Source of the DNA: Elgaria multicarinata webbii
Taxonomy: Eukaryota > Chordata > Lepidosauria > Squamata > Anguidae
Assembly (NCBI RefSeq): GCF_023053635.1
Contig: NC_086188.1
Span: forward strand, 4,736,454 to 4,800,453
Direction of reading: 5' to 3'
DNA: 64,000 nt
Within the stretch, counting starts at the first letter, position 1. Each line of letters opens with the position of its first letter. Below are positions 1 through 14,629 of the stretch, one piece after another. The position numbers and the translations under genes are program-made. The notes beneath the pieces were generated by a model. That model ran no database searches and was not told the origin of the DNA. It saw only the letters and a list, made by a program, of their open reading frames with translations.

Positions 1-309
1 GGAGAGTAAGGACTTGGGAGGAGACAAAAGGGGTTAGGCCCATCCCATTGGCCCAACCAACACCTTCCTCGGGAGTATTTGTGCAGGGGCTGGCAATAGC
101 CTGATGCAACCAGGGTGGCCATAGCAGAGCCAAGCCAAAGACCTTGTCATCTCGGCTATCAAACTAAAGAAGAGCTGGAGGATTCAGCGCTTTCAGTTCG
201 AAAGGATAATCTCAGATTTAGGAGAGTTGATTAGTTTTCATTGGGAACATGGTTGCTCGCCTGTATTAATTTGTTCAGAAGTGAATATAATTTGCGTGTG
301 TAGGTTTAT

Positions 310-570
310 TTATTCATTATTATTTTTATTTATTACATATTTATACTGCCCAACAGCCTAGGCTCTCTGGGCAGTTTACAGCTAAAACCATGATATAACA
401 ATCCAATTTAAAACTTTAATAATCACATCAAACTAGACTAAGTTAGAGTCCAGGAAAGGCTTGTCTAAAAAGATAGGTTTTTAGGAGGCGTTTAAAAGTT
501 ACTACATTTTCCACCTCCAGAACTGGAGGGTTTTCCAGAGGGTGGGGGCCGCTACAGAGAAGGTTTGTGG
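310..570 (-). mobile_element. L2-like LINE 3' end in ZNRF3 intron
   Basis: An A/T-rich tail with ATTATT units is followed by the 'actgcccaacagcctaggct' type motif, read in reverse. The same tail recurs at 25950-26050 (-) and 29505-29580 (+). The family assignment comes from this recurrence and from resemblance to L2/CR1-clade 3' ends. Confidence 0.6.
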
Positions 571-854
571 CACTGCTGGTACACACATTTGTCCTTTTTG
601 AAACCTTTTGGGGGTGCGGGGGCAGATGTTGTGTGCCTCTCCCTCACTTTAAGGACTCCAATATTTCATGTGATTTAGATTGTCCTGCAAGCAGATGTGC
701 TCCAGGCCCGGCTGGGTCTACCTAGGCCATGCAAGCCCCGTGGCCTAGATAGTCCTTTTCAGCGCTGTCTCTGCATCATGGGGTGAGCAAAGAGAAGGCA
801 GCATTCGGCTCGTGTTCACCCCATGTGGACTCTTGGCAATGGGAGGCACATTAC

Positions 855-955
855 ATGACCCTTCCAGATGTTTTGGGCTCTGATGCCCATCGGTCCCAGC
901 CAGCATGGCTAGGGATGGTGGGAGTTGTACTTCGAAACATCTGGGGAGGTTGGGG
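855..955. mobile_element. Palindromic short DNA element, partial copy
   Basis: The arms are 'ccttccagatgttttgggct' and its inverted counterpart ending 'cgaaacatctggggaggttg'. It belongs to the same family as the better copies at 9550-9682, 22763-22855, 25060-25150, 40722-40850, 47930-48060, 48900-49025, 49825-49945 and 62208-62350. Confidence 0.6.
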
Positions 956-962
956 AAAGCTG

Positions 963-1233
963 CCTCCAGTCCTTAGCCCTATTCAGTGCTGTCAGTTCCT
1001 CCTCCAGTCCTTATCCCTATTCAGTGCTGTCAGTTCCTCCTCCAGTCCTTATCCCTATTCAGTGCTGTCAGTTCCTCCTCCAGTCCTTAGCCCTATTCAG
1101 TGCTGTCAGTTCCTCCTCCAGTCCTTAGCCCTATTCAGTGCTGTCAGTTCCTCCTCCAGTCCTTAGCCCTATTCAGTGCTGTCAGTTCCTCCTCCAGTCC
1201 TTAGCCCTATTCAGTGCTGTCAGTTCCTCCTCC
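963..1233. repeat. 38-bp tandem minisatellite, about 7 copies
   Basis: The unit starts 'attcagtgctgtcagttcct' and recurs at 981, 1019, 1057, 1095, 1133, 1171 and 1209, exactly 38 bp apart. The main variation is 'ttagccct' versus 'ttatccct'. Because 38 is not a multiple of 3 and the array sits in an intron, the serine-rich open frames through it are not genes. It ends about 130 bp upstream of a ZNRF3 exon. Confidence 0.95.
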
Positions 1234-1363
1234 AAACCAGACCCCCCCCCAACGGTCACTTTATTGCTAGCGCCTGACTCTGAAGCCAAGAACAGCGCAA
1301 GAATGAATGAGGTTAGCCTGCTTCTGGCCTCCAGGAAATGCCCCGTTGTCTCTCCCGCTGCAG

Positions 1364-5346
<3,983 letters not shown>

Positions 5347-5407
5347 GGTAGACGGCTGGTGACCGAGAGTGCTGAAATGTGCCCTTCTCGAGTAGCCAGA
5401 ACCAACC

Positions 5408-5740
5408 AGCCAACTCACTGGTTGGGTTCACACAACACGCTAACCCACCATGGGTTATTGTATCGTCTGAACACAGCGCATTTTGCACAGGGTGGGTTAA
5501 TGTATCGTCTGAACGCAGCACATTTTCCACAGGGCGGCTTGTTGAGCGTGCAGTGTGGTTTAGTTTTCTTGAACAAACCACCTGGAGAACCCATGGCTTG
5601 CTGTTGGGCTGCTCAGGGTGGTTAACAAGCCACAGCACACAGTTAACAAGTGCAGAAACCCCACTGCCTTCTGACAACACAATAAACCCACAGTTCAACA
5701 ACAGCCCATACTGGGTGGGTTGGCATGTTGTGTGAAGCCA
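5408..5740. mobile_element. Non-autonomous DNA element, 'ttcacacaacacgctaaccc' family
   Basis: The left end 'gttcacacaacacgctaacc' and the right end 'gggttggcatgttgtgtgaa' are inverted. Internal motifs 'tgtatcgtctgaac' are duplicated. Relatives are at 7820-7965, 10128-10312, 10656-10750, 41685-42512, 50410-50582 and 59878-60115. Confidence 0.7.
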
Positions 5741-5973
5741 GCCCCTTGGTCTTCCCCAGAGTGTTACGTGTAGGGCTGGATCTGTCCCTGTGCCCACACT
5801 TGGAGGTGAAGACAGAAGCCATGGCGGCAGTGACCAGGATGTAGGCGGACTGCGGGATAGGGCAACAGGTCGGCAGCTGGCGTGCAGCCTGCCATCTCAG
5901 GCCCTGCTCCCCAGCATTCCAGTGGCCTATTCCTGTTTCCATCAGCCGCAGGAAGGAAAGGAAGTGATGGCCT

Positions 5974-5977
5974 TTGC

Positions 5978-6034
<57 letters not shown>

Positions 6035-6850
6035 TGTATCACACCTTTTGCCCAATACTGGGCCTCAAGGCGGCCTCACAAAATTTAAAACATATAAATT
6101 TTAAAACCTATGAAAAGAAATATACAAAAGTTAAAAGTATATTAAATATATTACAATATTAAAATATTAAACATTAACGTTAAACAAATAAAAGGAAGTA
6201 CTTCTTCACACAGCACATAGTTAAATTACGGAACTCACTATCACAAGATGTCGTGATGGCCACCAATTTGGAGGGCTTTAAAAGGGGGTTGGACAAATTC
6301 CTGGAGGCGAAGGCTATCCATGGCTACTAGCCCTGAGGGTTGTGTGCTGTCTCCAGTATTCGAGGCAATAAGCTTGTGTGCACCAGTTGCTGGGGAACAT
6401 GGGTGGGAGGGTGCTGTTGCACCATGTCCTGCTTTGTTGGTCCCTGGTCGATGGCTGGTTGGCCTCTGTGTGAACAGAGTGCTGGACTAGATGGACCCTT
6501 GGTCTGATCCAGCATCAGGGCACTTCCTATGTTCTTACGTTCTTAACATTTAAAATACGCAACAATTTTACAAGTCCTTAACATAGATGGAGGACCAGAT
6601 TATTCTTCAAAGGCCTGCTGGAACAAACAAGTTTTAGCCTGCTTCCGAAAGCCCATCAAGGAGGGAGCCAGTCTAGCTTCCCTGGGAAGAGAGGTCCAAA
6701 GCACTGGAGCAGCCACCGAGAAGGCCCTCCCCTGTGTTCCCACCAAGCGTGCTTGTGATGATGGTGTGACTGAAAGAAGGGCTTCCCCAGAAGATCTCAA
6801 AGCACGGGCAGGCTCATAAGGGAGAATTCGGTCTGGCTGGGGCATGCTGG
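5974..6850 (-). mobile_element. L2-like LINE 3' end, interrupted by a CR1
   Basis: A (TTA)n tail at 5974-6035 precedes a 3' UTR. After the nested CR1 (6195-6540), the - strand reads a reverse-transcriptase C-terminus: GRAFSVAAPVLWTSLPREAR, then GFRKQAKTCLFQQAFEE. Confidence 0.8.
6195..6540 (+). mobile_element. CR1 LINE 3' end nested in the L2-like LINE
   Basis: Reads [20 protein letters not shown] on + and ends with 'cttcctatgttcttacgttc', a typical CR1 3' end. It lies head-on inside the - strand LINE and is therefore younger than it. Confidence 0.85.
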
Positions 6851-6949
6851 GAGTTGTAGTATCGTGGCCTAATCCGCTCCAGGAACCCTTCTGGCTGAAA
6901 AGCGCTGTTTCCTCCCAGCCTTCCCCTGACACCTCTTCTTTCTTTCCAG

Positions 6950-6987
6950 GTTGCTCTTCGCTCGGGCGGGGCCAGGTGGGTGACTGA
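6950..6987 (+). CDS. ZNRF3: Candidate alternative or true last coding exon of ZNRF3
   Basis: A strong acceptor (pyrimidine-rich 'cttctttctttccag') precedes 12 codons and a TGA at 6985-6987. If a donor 'gtaagc' at 5228-5233 is used, the phase matches and the tail becomes GGVGCSSLGRGQVGD. The window-encoded part is then 666 residues, against about 669 in the human protein from the same point. Reading through the donor instead gives the stop at 5344. The splice is inferred. Confidence 0.45.
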
Positions 6988-7819
6988 CGGAAGGAGCAGC
7001 AGCCTCTCACCTCCTGCTGGGCTTCAAGACTCTCTTTAGCTTTGGCCAACCCTGAAAGTGGTCACCTGGAGGAGGCCCCTGCATCCGGGGGTGGCCGGAC
7101 TTCGGCGTCCGCATGCCTCTCCGAGACACAAAGTGTTCTTGAGAAACCACAGTGCCGCCGGCTATTGCTGCTGCCACCGCCGGGCAAGAGACCTGGCTGA
7201 GCAAGGAAGCCATGCTGTGGGCAGAGATGAGCCTCCCATGCAGGGCCCCCCCACCCGGCCTGCCTTATCAAACAAATAGCACCTTGAAGCGAAATGAGTC
7301 CAAAGGGGTGGGTGGGGGACGGTGGGAGCAGGAACGGGTCGGCCAAGTCCTTGGTGCGTGACCTTTCCTCCTCATGGTGAATCCAGATGCAGCCAGGGGT
7401 GGAGGAGGGCACAGCGCGGCATCTTCGGGGGTGGCCTCCAGCAGGAGAGGGGCTCGCCCAGTTTCCTCCCTCGAGACCTGGGAACGCCATCCATGTTTCT
7501 AAGGACAAGGCCTGCCTACGTCGGAGTAATTCCAGGGTCTCTCCTGAAACAGGAGGAGGAGTCCTTTGGGGGGAAACACCCGATGGGGTGGGAAGTGTGC
7601 CTGATCCTCTCCCTCCGTGCGCTTGGACGGAGGCCGGGCCTACGCTCCGCCTTTTGCCTGCTCCTGGAGAGGTGGTGGCCTGCAGGCCCGTCCAAGGCCC
7701 TGTGCCTTCCTGGCCTGCCTTCTCGCTCCCGGGCAAGGCCGATCCCTTCTTCTCGTTCTTAACATTAATGCATGTCGTCACTTACTTCCAGTTGTTAATC
7801 GTTTCCCGTGGAAACAATC

Positions 7820-7965
7820 ACGCTGTTCACACAACACGGCAGCCCGCCAGGGGTTATTTAATCCACGGCGAGGCTGTGGCGCGTGCGGGGCCCATGGTCT
7901 GTTTTAAGGTTAGGCAAGGGTTAACGCTCGCATAACCCACGCTCACCTGGTTCGCACGACACGAC
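7820..7965. mobile_element. Degenerate copy of the 'ttcacacaacac' DNA element
   Basis: Left end 'ctgttcacacaacacggcag', right end 'cacctggttcgcacgacacg', internal 'aacccacgctc'. GC-rich compared with the other copies. Confidence 0.5.
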
Positions 7966-7998
7966 GCACAGACACACACACACACACACCAAGCCGGG

Positions 7999-8012
7999 GT
8001 TGCCTAGGCAAC
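7999..8012. promoter_or_regulatory. Perfect palindromic X-box (RFX site)
   Basis: 'gttgcctaggcaac' is a full palindromic match to the RFX consensus. It lies just after a short CA repeat (7973-7989), far from any recognised promoter. Function is not established. Confidence 0.5.
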
Positions 8013-9023
8013 CTGGCGCCTGTGGGCCCAGCTGCTTCTCCATGGGTTAAATAGCGTGTCGGCCAAATCTGGTCAACAGCTTCCGGTTGACCCAGGCCGT
8101 ATTTGCACAATTCCAGACGACACCTCTTCTGTGTGAAATCCCACAGGGAATGCCAAAGAGCGAAAAGGAATGGGGCAGACCGGGGTGGGGGGGGGATGTT
8201 TTATTTGACAAAAATAAAACATCCTTTTTTGTCTACCATATTGGCGTTTCCCCCTGCTTTTTGGCAACCTCTTCTGTGTGGCCAAGGCCACGGCAAATGC
8301 CCCGGTTTGGTGTCTGTGGATGTGCGCGCCCAGGCTGAGTTTCTATCTTCTCTGTGTCTGTACTGGACATTGGCCTAGACCGTGCCCAAAATGTGGATCA
8401 TGGGAAGAGGGTTGTTTTGTTTTTTTAAAAAAACTGAATGTGCCTAGAACTCTTTCCTCCCCCCCTCCTCCCCACCCCCATGAGAAAAAGGTACTAAACA
8501 GTTTGTGTCCAGCTAATGAAAATAGAAAAACATCTTGCAGGGTTTAAATATAAAGTAGCTCTTCGCCAGTCCAAGAGTATAATGAAAACACCCCAATATG
8601 TTTATCAGTTGGTAATTTGACCATTATTAACTCATTGTGCATATTCACATAGCAAAATTTCACTCTGAGCTGCCATACCTCTCAGTCTCACAGTGTGGGT
8701 GGGTCCCCACCCGTGGTTTTATCTGTGTGCCTCGTGTGCTTTGGGATCTCTCTGCAGTCACACACGTGGGTTCTGTGCTGCGCTGAGCAACGTTTTACAA
8801 ATTTCTAGAGCTTGCCGACCCTGCCCTTGACTGGGGAATTCCCCGGTGCTGCTACCTGCCTTCAGGTCTGGGCTAAGGCTCTCTCCTCGGTTTCTTTTCG
8901 AACGCCGCTTGAATATCGTGATAGAGAACTGTCCAGAGCTTCAGAAATGTTTCTCTTCGTTCTACTGTACTAGAAAATACCATACCAGAGAGATACTTTA
9001 TCTCTGTTTCCAACTCCCTTCAT

Positions 9024-9400
9024 TGTTCATAGAATCATGGAATCATAGAATAGCAGAGTTGGAAGGGGCCTACAAGGCCATCGAGTCCAACCCCCTGCTC
9101 AATGCAGGAATCCACCCTAAAGCATCCCTGACAGATGCTTGTCCAGCTGCCTCTTGAAGGCCTCTAGTGTGGGAGAGCCCACAACCTCCCTAGGTAGCTG
9201 ATTCCATTGTCGCACTGCTCTAACAGTCAGGAAGTTTTTCCTGATGTCCAGCCGGAATCTGGCTTCCTTTAACTTGAGCCCGTTATTCCGTGTCCTGCAC
9301 TCTGGAAGGATCGAGAAGAGATCCTGGCCCTCCTCTGTGTGACAACCTTGAGTCCCTGAAGGTGTTGTATAGGAGTGTCCTCCCTGAGGGACTGGTCAGG
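9024..9400 (-). mobile_element. CR1 LINE 3' fragment
   Basis: From 'catagaatcatggaatcata' to 'gtgacaaccttgagtccctg'; same subfamily as 23884-24583 but shorter. Confidence 0.9.
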
Positions 9401-9549
9401 GCTCTATGTTTCACACCTCTTTCCCCCTAAACATCTTTCTCTTTGAGGTATATATTCCATCTGAGATGTCCTGTGGACTACCAAATTTATTTCCTGTGGG
9501 GTGCATCGTCTGCAACCTCTCTGCCATCCGGTTTTGTGCCTCTACACCA

Positions 9550-9682
9550 GCCTTCCTCAACCTGGGGCGCTCCAGATGTGTTGGACTACAACTCCCAGAA
9601 TGCCCCAGCCAGCTGGCTGGGGCATTCTGGGAGATGCAGTCCAACACATCTGGAGCGCCCCAGGTTGAGGAAGGCTACTCTA
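9550..9682. mobile_element. Near-perfect palindromic DNA element
   Basis: The left arm 'ccttcctcaacctggggcgc' pairs with 'gcgccccaggttgaggaagg'. The centre is 'ccagccagctggctgg'. This is the best-preserved copy of the most frequent short palindrome family in the window. Confidence 0.85.
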
Positions 9683-10127
9683 CACCTTCCCATTACGCAG
9701 CCGCAGGGCACAGCTAACGCACACGCACAAGGGGATGTTAAGGAAACAAACTCTTGATGAGAATGACTTCCAGCTATAGGTTGCCACAAGTCAGCTATGT
9801 GAATCTCGCTGGGTGGCCATGCTTGTTGTGACCTGGACTTGCCAATATTCTTATGGGTTTTGAGGTTTTTTTCATTACATTAATCTGAGGAGAGGCCTCT
9901 ATTTTGCCTTCCTAAAACGTTCTTTGTATGTTGACCCTTTGTTTCTGGGTCAGTTTTTGAAATGCACTTAAGAATTTAAGAGTCTCCTCTTAGCCTTTGT
10001 TTGTTGAATGTCTCTTCAAATTGCTAATGTGGTACCAGCTGATAACTATGACTGACCTGGTGTCTGGAGCCTCTTTCTGTCAGAGGAGGCAGGAATCAAC
10101 CATCACTCCTTCAAGGCATTTCATAAC

Positions 10128-10312
10128 GACCCTGTTCAGACACCATGCTAAACCACGGTGGTTAAGCATTTTGAGTTAAACATGATGGCTCAGCGTGTCG
10201 CAGGAACCATTCCTAACCATGGTGGCTCCATAACCATGGTTTAAACATGCTCACTAACCATTTGGTGCAAAAGGGTTAGTGGTCTATGGCTTAGCGTGTT
10301 GTCTGAACAGGC
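10128..10312. mobile_element. 'ttcagacaacacgct' DNA element
   Basis: 'ctgttcagacaccatgctaa' at the left and 'ttagcgtgttgtctgaacag' at the right form the terminal inverted repeats. Confidence 0.75.
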
Positions 10313-10399
10313 CCAACGTGTCTCTGATGACCCCAAACGATAGTCTCACGGCTATGATGTCAGTTGAAGGCCCTTTGGGTGCCTGTACCCACCGCTGAG

Positions 10400-10645
10400 T
10401 TTATCAGCCAACTATGTGTGTGACTGTACAGAGACCACGAAGAACTACTTGTAACTAGTTCTCTGAGTGGGTCTCTGTGCAGTCACACAGCCCTCCCTCT
10501 TTGCCCCGCCTTTGATGCATGCAGTGGCACGGAGTTTTCCTGGTCAAGGGCTGCAGCTGCACCCTTTTCTAAGCTCTAGAAGTTTCCAAACTGCTCTTTC
10601 GCACAGCTCTTTATCCGATATGTGTGACTGCACAGACAACCAGTG
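10400..10645. repeat. Inverted-repeat segment with 'gactgtacagaga' motifs
   Basis: 'gtgtgactgtacagagacca' at about 10419 is inverted at about 10473 as 'gtctctgtgcagtcacac', around a central 'acttgtaactagtt'. A related motif is at 10620-10640. Probably a degraded foldback element. Confidence 0.5.
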
Positions 10646-10655
10646 TACAAATTAC

Positions 10656-10750
10656 TGGCCTGGTTCAGACAACACGCTGAACCATGCTGCATTCCCTTAA
10701 CCATTTTGTGGTTAAGCAGCATGGTTTAGCGTGTTGGCTGAATCAGGCCA
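10656..10750. mobile_element. Compact hairpin copy of the 'ttcagacaacacgct' element
   Basis: 'tggcctggttcagacaacac' at the left and 'gtgttggctgaatcaggcca' at the right; under 100 bp in total, almost only the two termini. Confidence 0.8.
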
Positions 10751-11734
10751 CTGTTACAGATAAGCAACCTGTCTTTCTGAGTGAGCCACTGATCCAGAAG
10801 TTTAATTGAACAGCTAGTGACCCAGAGGGGGAGGAAAAGGCTAGCAGGTGGAGATGGGCACCTGGGCACTTTGTCATTTGACCTGAAAAACTGTCAGGAA
10901 GGTCTCTCCTCTTTCCTCTGCTGTGTGGCTTCATTGCCTGCCCAGCTTTTCTACCCCGTGTGTCTGTAATTTTTCCCTATCAGGACCCCGTTGACAACAA
11001 AGGTTTTGTAATGGTCAGTACAAAAGATGTTTTTACTCCAAAAGGCCTTCCTATTAAATTAATTAATGCCATTTTGATGGGCTCGCAAGGCACTATTTTT
11101 AAAAAAAGAAACTTAAAAAAAGAAAGAAAATAAAATTAAACTTCTGTAGCACTTACACAGTTTTGTATAAAATTTACTGTAAAGATTTGTAATATGGTTA
11201 AAGGGCTCTTTCTCCTCAAGTACCAGTTTTAATGTTTCTAAAGCTAGAAAACAACTTGTGTATATTCTGTATATGTATAGCAGCACATTTCATTTATGGA
11301 AAGATGTTCTCAGAATATTTATTTACTAATATATTTATCTTAAGCCATGTCCTATGTTGAGTGTGTAATTTTGTCTAAAAATAATAATAATTGAAAAATC
11401 ACTAACAGGAAGCCGTGTAAATACACAGTAATTGCACACAAAGATTTTACAATGTTTGCCGACCAAAAAGTGATTTTAAATCGAGTTGTAGCTCTCTACA
11501 GTTTTGTAACAAAGTGTACAAATGTCTGTTTAAAAACAAAAAAACAAAAAAACAGTTTTATTGTCTAACTTGAAAGATGCTGTACTTTTCTGGGCTGGAG
11601 GGTGGTTAATGCCACTGTAGAGGAGTGTGATCATTTACTAAGACTGCTTCCTGGGGTTTTGGAACCCCCAAAGTGTTCCAATTTCAAAAACGCAACTAGT
11701 AACTTTAAAGCCTTTTCACCGGTATAATTTTTTA

Positions 11735-12405
11735 AATTTCGTTTATTATTATTATTATTATTTATTTATATAGCGCCATCAATGTACATGGTGCTGTACA
11801 GAGTAAAACAATAAAATAGCAAAACCCTGCCGCATAGGCTTACATTCTAATAAAATCATAATAAAACAATAAGGAGGGGAAGAGAATGCACCAAACAGGC
11901 ACAGGGTAGAGTAAAACTAACAGTATAAAAGTCAGAACAAAATCAAGTTTTAAAAGCTTTAGGAAAAAGAAAAGTTTTTAGCTGAGCTTTAAAAGCTGCG
12001 ATTGAACTTGTAGTTCTCAAATGTTCTGGAAGAGCGTTCCAGGCGTAAGGGGCAGCAGAAGAAAATGGAGGAAGCCGAGCAAGGGAAGTAGAGACCCTTG
12101 GGCAGGCGAGAAACATGGCATCAGAGGAGCGAAGAGCACGAGCGGGGGAATAGTGTGAGATGAGAGAGGAAAGATAGGAAGGAGCTAGACAGTGAAAAGC
12201 TTTGTAGGTCAAAAGGAGAAGTTTATATTGGATTCTGAAGTGAATTGGAAGCCAATGAAGAGATTTCAGAAGTGGAGTTACATGGTCAGAGCGGCGAGCC
12301 AAGAAGATGATCTTAGCAGCAGAGTGGTGAAAGAGTGGTGAACAGTTTCCCAATTTGTAAGAGTTTACAATTGTGATGTAGCATTTAAACACGCCTATGG
12401 TTTCC
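11735..12405 (-). mobile_element. L2-clade LINE 3' end
   Basis: Tail '(att)n-tttatttatatagcgccatc' with the 'aatgtacatggtgctgtaca' motif. The - strand reads HVTPLLKSLHWLPIHFRIQY, then AFKAQLKTFLFPKAFKT, a typical L2 reverse-transcriptase C-terminus. Tail-only relatives are at 27095-27190 and inside 62424-62728. Confidence 0.85.
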
Positions 12406-12409
12406 TCCA

Positions 12410-12910
12410 GGTTATTATTATTATTAATAATAATAATAATAACTTTATTTCTTACCCACGTTTCCATTCTGATCAAGGCAGGGAACAACAGGAAATATAA
12501 AATACATAAAACTGAATTAGAACATAATATACATTGTTAAAACATCCTAAAATCATTTTAAAAACATCCTAAAATTACGCTGAATAGGCCTGCCGGAAGA
12601 GATCAGTCTTAATAGCTTTCTTAAATGCTGATAGACTGTTAAGTTGACGAGTCTCCTCTGGCAGGCCATTCCACAGTCTGGGAGCAGCAGAAGAGAAGGT
12701 CCTCTGGGTAATACCTGTTAGCCTAATTTTGGCAGATTGAAGTAGATTCTTCCCAGAGGATCTGAGTGTGCGGGGCGGATTGTACGGGAGAAGGCGATCC
12801 CACAGGTAGCCTGTACCCAAACCATGTAGGGTTCTAAAGATGATAACCAACACTTTATACTTTGCCCAGAAACTAATTCCACTCCATTTGCCTCCCCCAC
12901 CCCGCCCAAA
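12410..12910 (-). mobile_element. L2/CR1-clade LINE 3' end ('cggaagagatcagtctt' family)
   Basis: The - strand reads YLWDRLLPYNPPRTLRSSGK, then TFSSAAPRLWNGLPEETRQ and [13 protein letters not shown]. Relatives are at 14125-14620, 27285-27385 (-), 31440-31690 (+), 37960-38125 (-), 61010-61200 (+) and 63350-63600 (-). Confidence 0.85.
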
Positions 12911-13744
12911 CTCATCCCCCTTCTTGTCTACATAACAATTCAGTGTTTCCAAATTGCTTTTGCATTGAGAACTTGGTGTTGGCAAGTCCTGTGCCTGATT
13001 TGTAGATCAACGGTGTTTAGGAAAACACAATGCATTGTGATCCTTGCATAACGCTGTTGCCATGTAGAAGGACGGGTGGGTTTGCTGAACTCTCAAGGGC
13101 AGGAAACTTTAACATTGCTTGCAATATGCCATCACCTTAAAGTGTTTGTGGGAATGTGTAAACAGAAAATATGGGTGCTGCCTTTTCATTGTCTCATCAG
13201 GTGGTCTTGCCGGTTGCATTCTTGTTGTTCACCCTGCGAAAACTGGTCTGGCTGTTTTCTCTTTCGAAACGCTGCGCTGAATTATGATCTAGCAAGCTGC
13301 AATTGCAAGAGATAGAACCAGTCACCCCCTGCATGTTGGAAATAGCTAAACCTTGCAATAAGTGACGGAAGCTACCATCACCAGGCTGTTATGTGCAAAT
13401 CCGGAATTCTGGTGTGTCTCTCCTCTGACAAGCCAGAAACATAACCTGCAGTTTGGCTTAGGATTATTTTTTCTGGTTTGCACGTAACACTAACCATACC
13501 ATGGATGGAAGGTCCAAGGTCGCTCACACGTGCAATGGCAGTAATCTGGCACAGTAACCCAGAATTATGTAGTCATCACATGTTTAAATAGTGTTTTCCA
13601 GATGGAGAAACCCAGTGATACTTGAATTTCCCCTTCCTAGATGGAGTAAGATCCACCAGGGGTGAATAAGAGCTGTAATATGTTTCTGAGTGAACCTGTG
13701 GCCCAAGGTAACTTTTTCACACACCCATTAACCTTACTTCTTGC

Positions 13745-14135
13745 AGACTCTTTGGAGCGTATCCCATTATACTTGAGGACCTGCCCTGTGAGGCAGAAGG
13801 AATTAGGGATGTTCAGTCCGGAGAAAAGAAGGCTGAGTACAGACATGTTAGCAGTGTTCAGGTACATAAAAGGGTCTTTACAGGGAGGATGGTCAAGAAC
13901 TGTCCTCCATGGCCACAGAACTTAGGACCTGAAGTAATGGGTATAAATTACAGCGATCTAGATTTCGATTAAATCCAAGGAAAAACTTCCTGACGGTAAG
14001 ATCTGTACAGCAGTGGAACAGTCTACCTACGGGGGTTGTTTTTAAGAAGAGGCTGGACAGCCACCTCTCATGGATAGTTTAATTGGTTTTCGTGCACATT
14101 GCAGAGGGTTGGACTAGATGACAATGATGATGATA
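13745..14135 (+). mobile_element. Diverged CR1 LINE fragment
   Basis: Contains CR1 reverse-transcriptase end motifs on + (LGMFSPEKRRLSTDMLAVFR) and a final 'ggttggactagatgaca'. Confidence 0.75.
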
Positions 14136-14620
14136 TTTACTTCTTACTCACCTCTCCCTTTGGATCAAGGCGGAGAACAACGTTAGTACAACAATACAGT
14201 ACAATACAGTATAAATCAGATAGATAAAATTAAAGGAGCCTATAAAACCAGTATAACATCAAAATAACAATCAACACATCTTAAAAATTCTTGGTTTCAC
14301 ATTCATCTAGGTAGGCCTGCCGGAAGAGGCTGGTCTTTATAGCTTTATAGAATGTGGAGTTGGATGGAGGGGACCTCAAGGATCATGGTTTGGGTCCAGG
14401 CTACCTGCGGGATCGCCTTCTCCCGTACAATCCGCCCCGCACAGTCCGGTCCTCTGGGGAGAATTTACTTCGGTCAGCCAAAACTAGGCTGACAACTGTT
14501 ACCCAGAGGACCTTTTTTCTGTTGCCCCCAGACTGTGGAATGGCCTGCCGGAGTAGATTCGTCAACTTAACTCTCTGTCCGAGTTTAAGACAGCTATTAA
14601 ACAGAGAAAAAACAACCACT
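14125..14620. mobile_element. Two head-on pieces of the 'cggaagagatcagtctt' LINE
   Basis: 14125-14340 is antisense (tail and 3' UTR), while 14350-14620 reads in sense (GYLRDRLLPYNPPRTVRSSG). Either a 5' inversion during insertion or two separate copies. Confidence 0.65.
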
Positions 14621-14629
14621 CCCAGTAAT

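Larger units (their letters stand above)
5347..11575 (+). other. ZNRF3: ZNRF3 3' region and probable 3' UTR
   Basis: No further gene is visible. The stretch contains DNA-element copies, a LINE with a nested CR1, and from about 10930 an A/T-rich repeat-poor sequence with many ATTTA and TGTA motifs, which looks like the distal part of a long 3' UTR. No poly(A) site could be fixed. Transcript extent is inferred. Confidence 0.4.

Noticed and set aside
5974-6162. Poly-Ile, poly-Tyr and poly-Leu open frames
   Set aside because: Read through the (TTA)n LINE tail.
7062-7935. Overlapping frames of 146-239 codons on both strands
   Set aside because: GC-rich ZNRF3 3' region with few stops by composition; no recognisable protein and no consistent splice signals.
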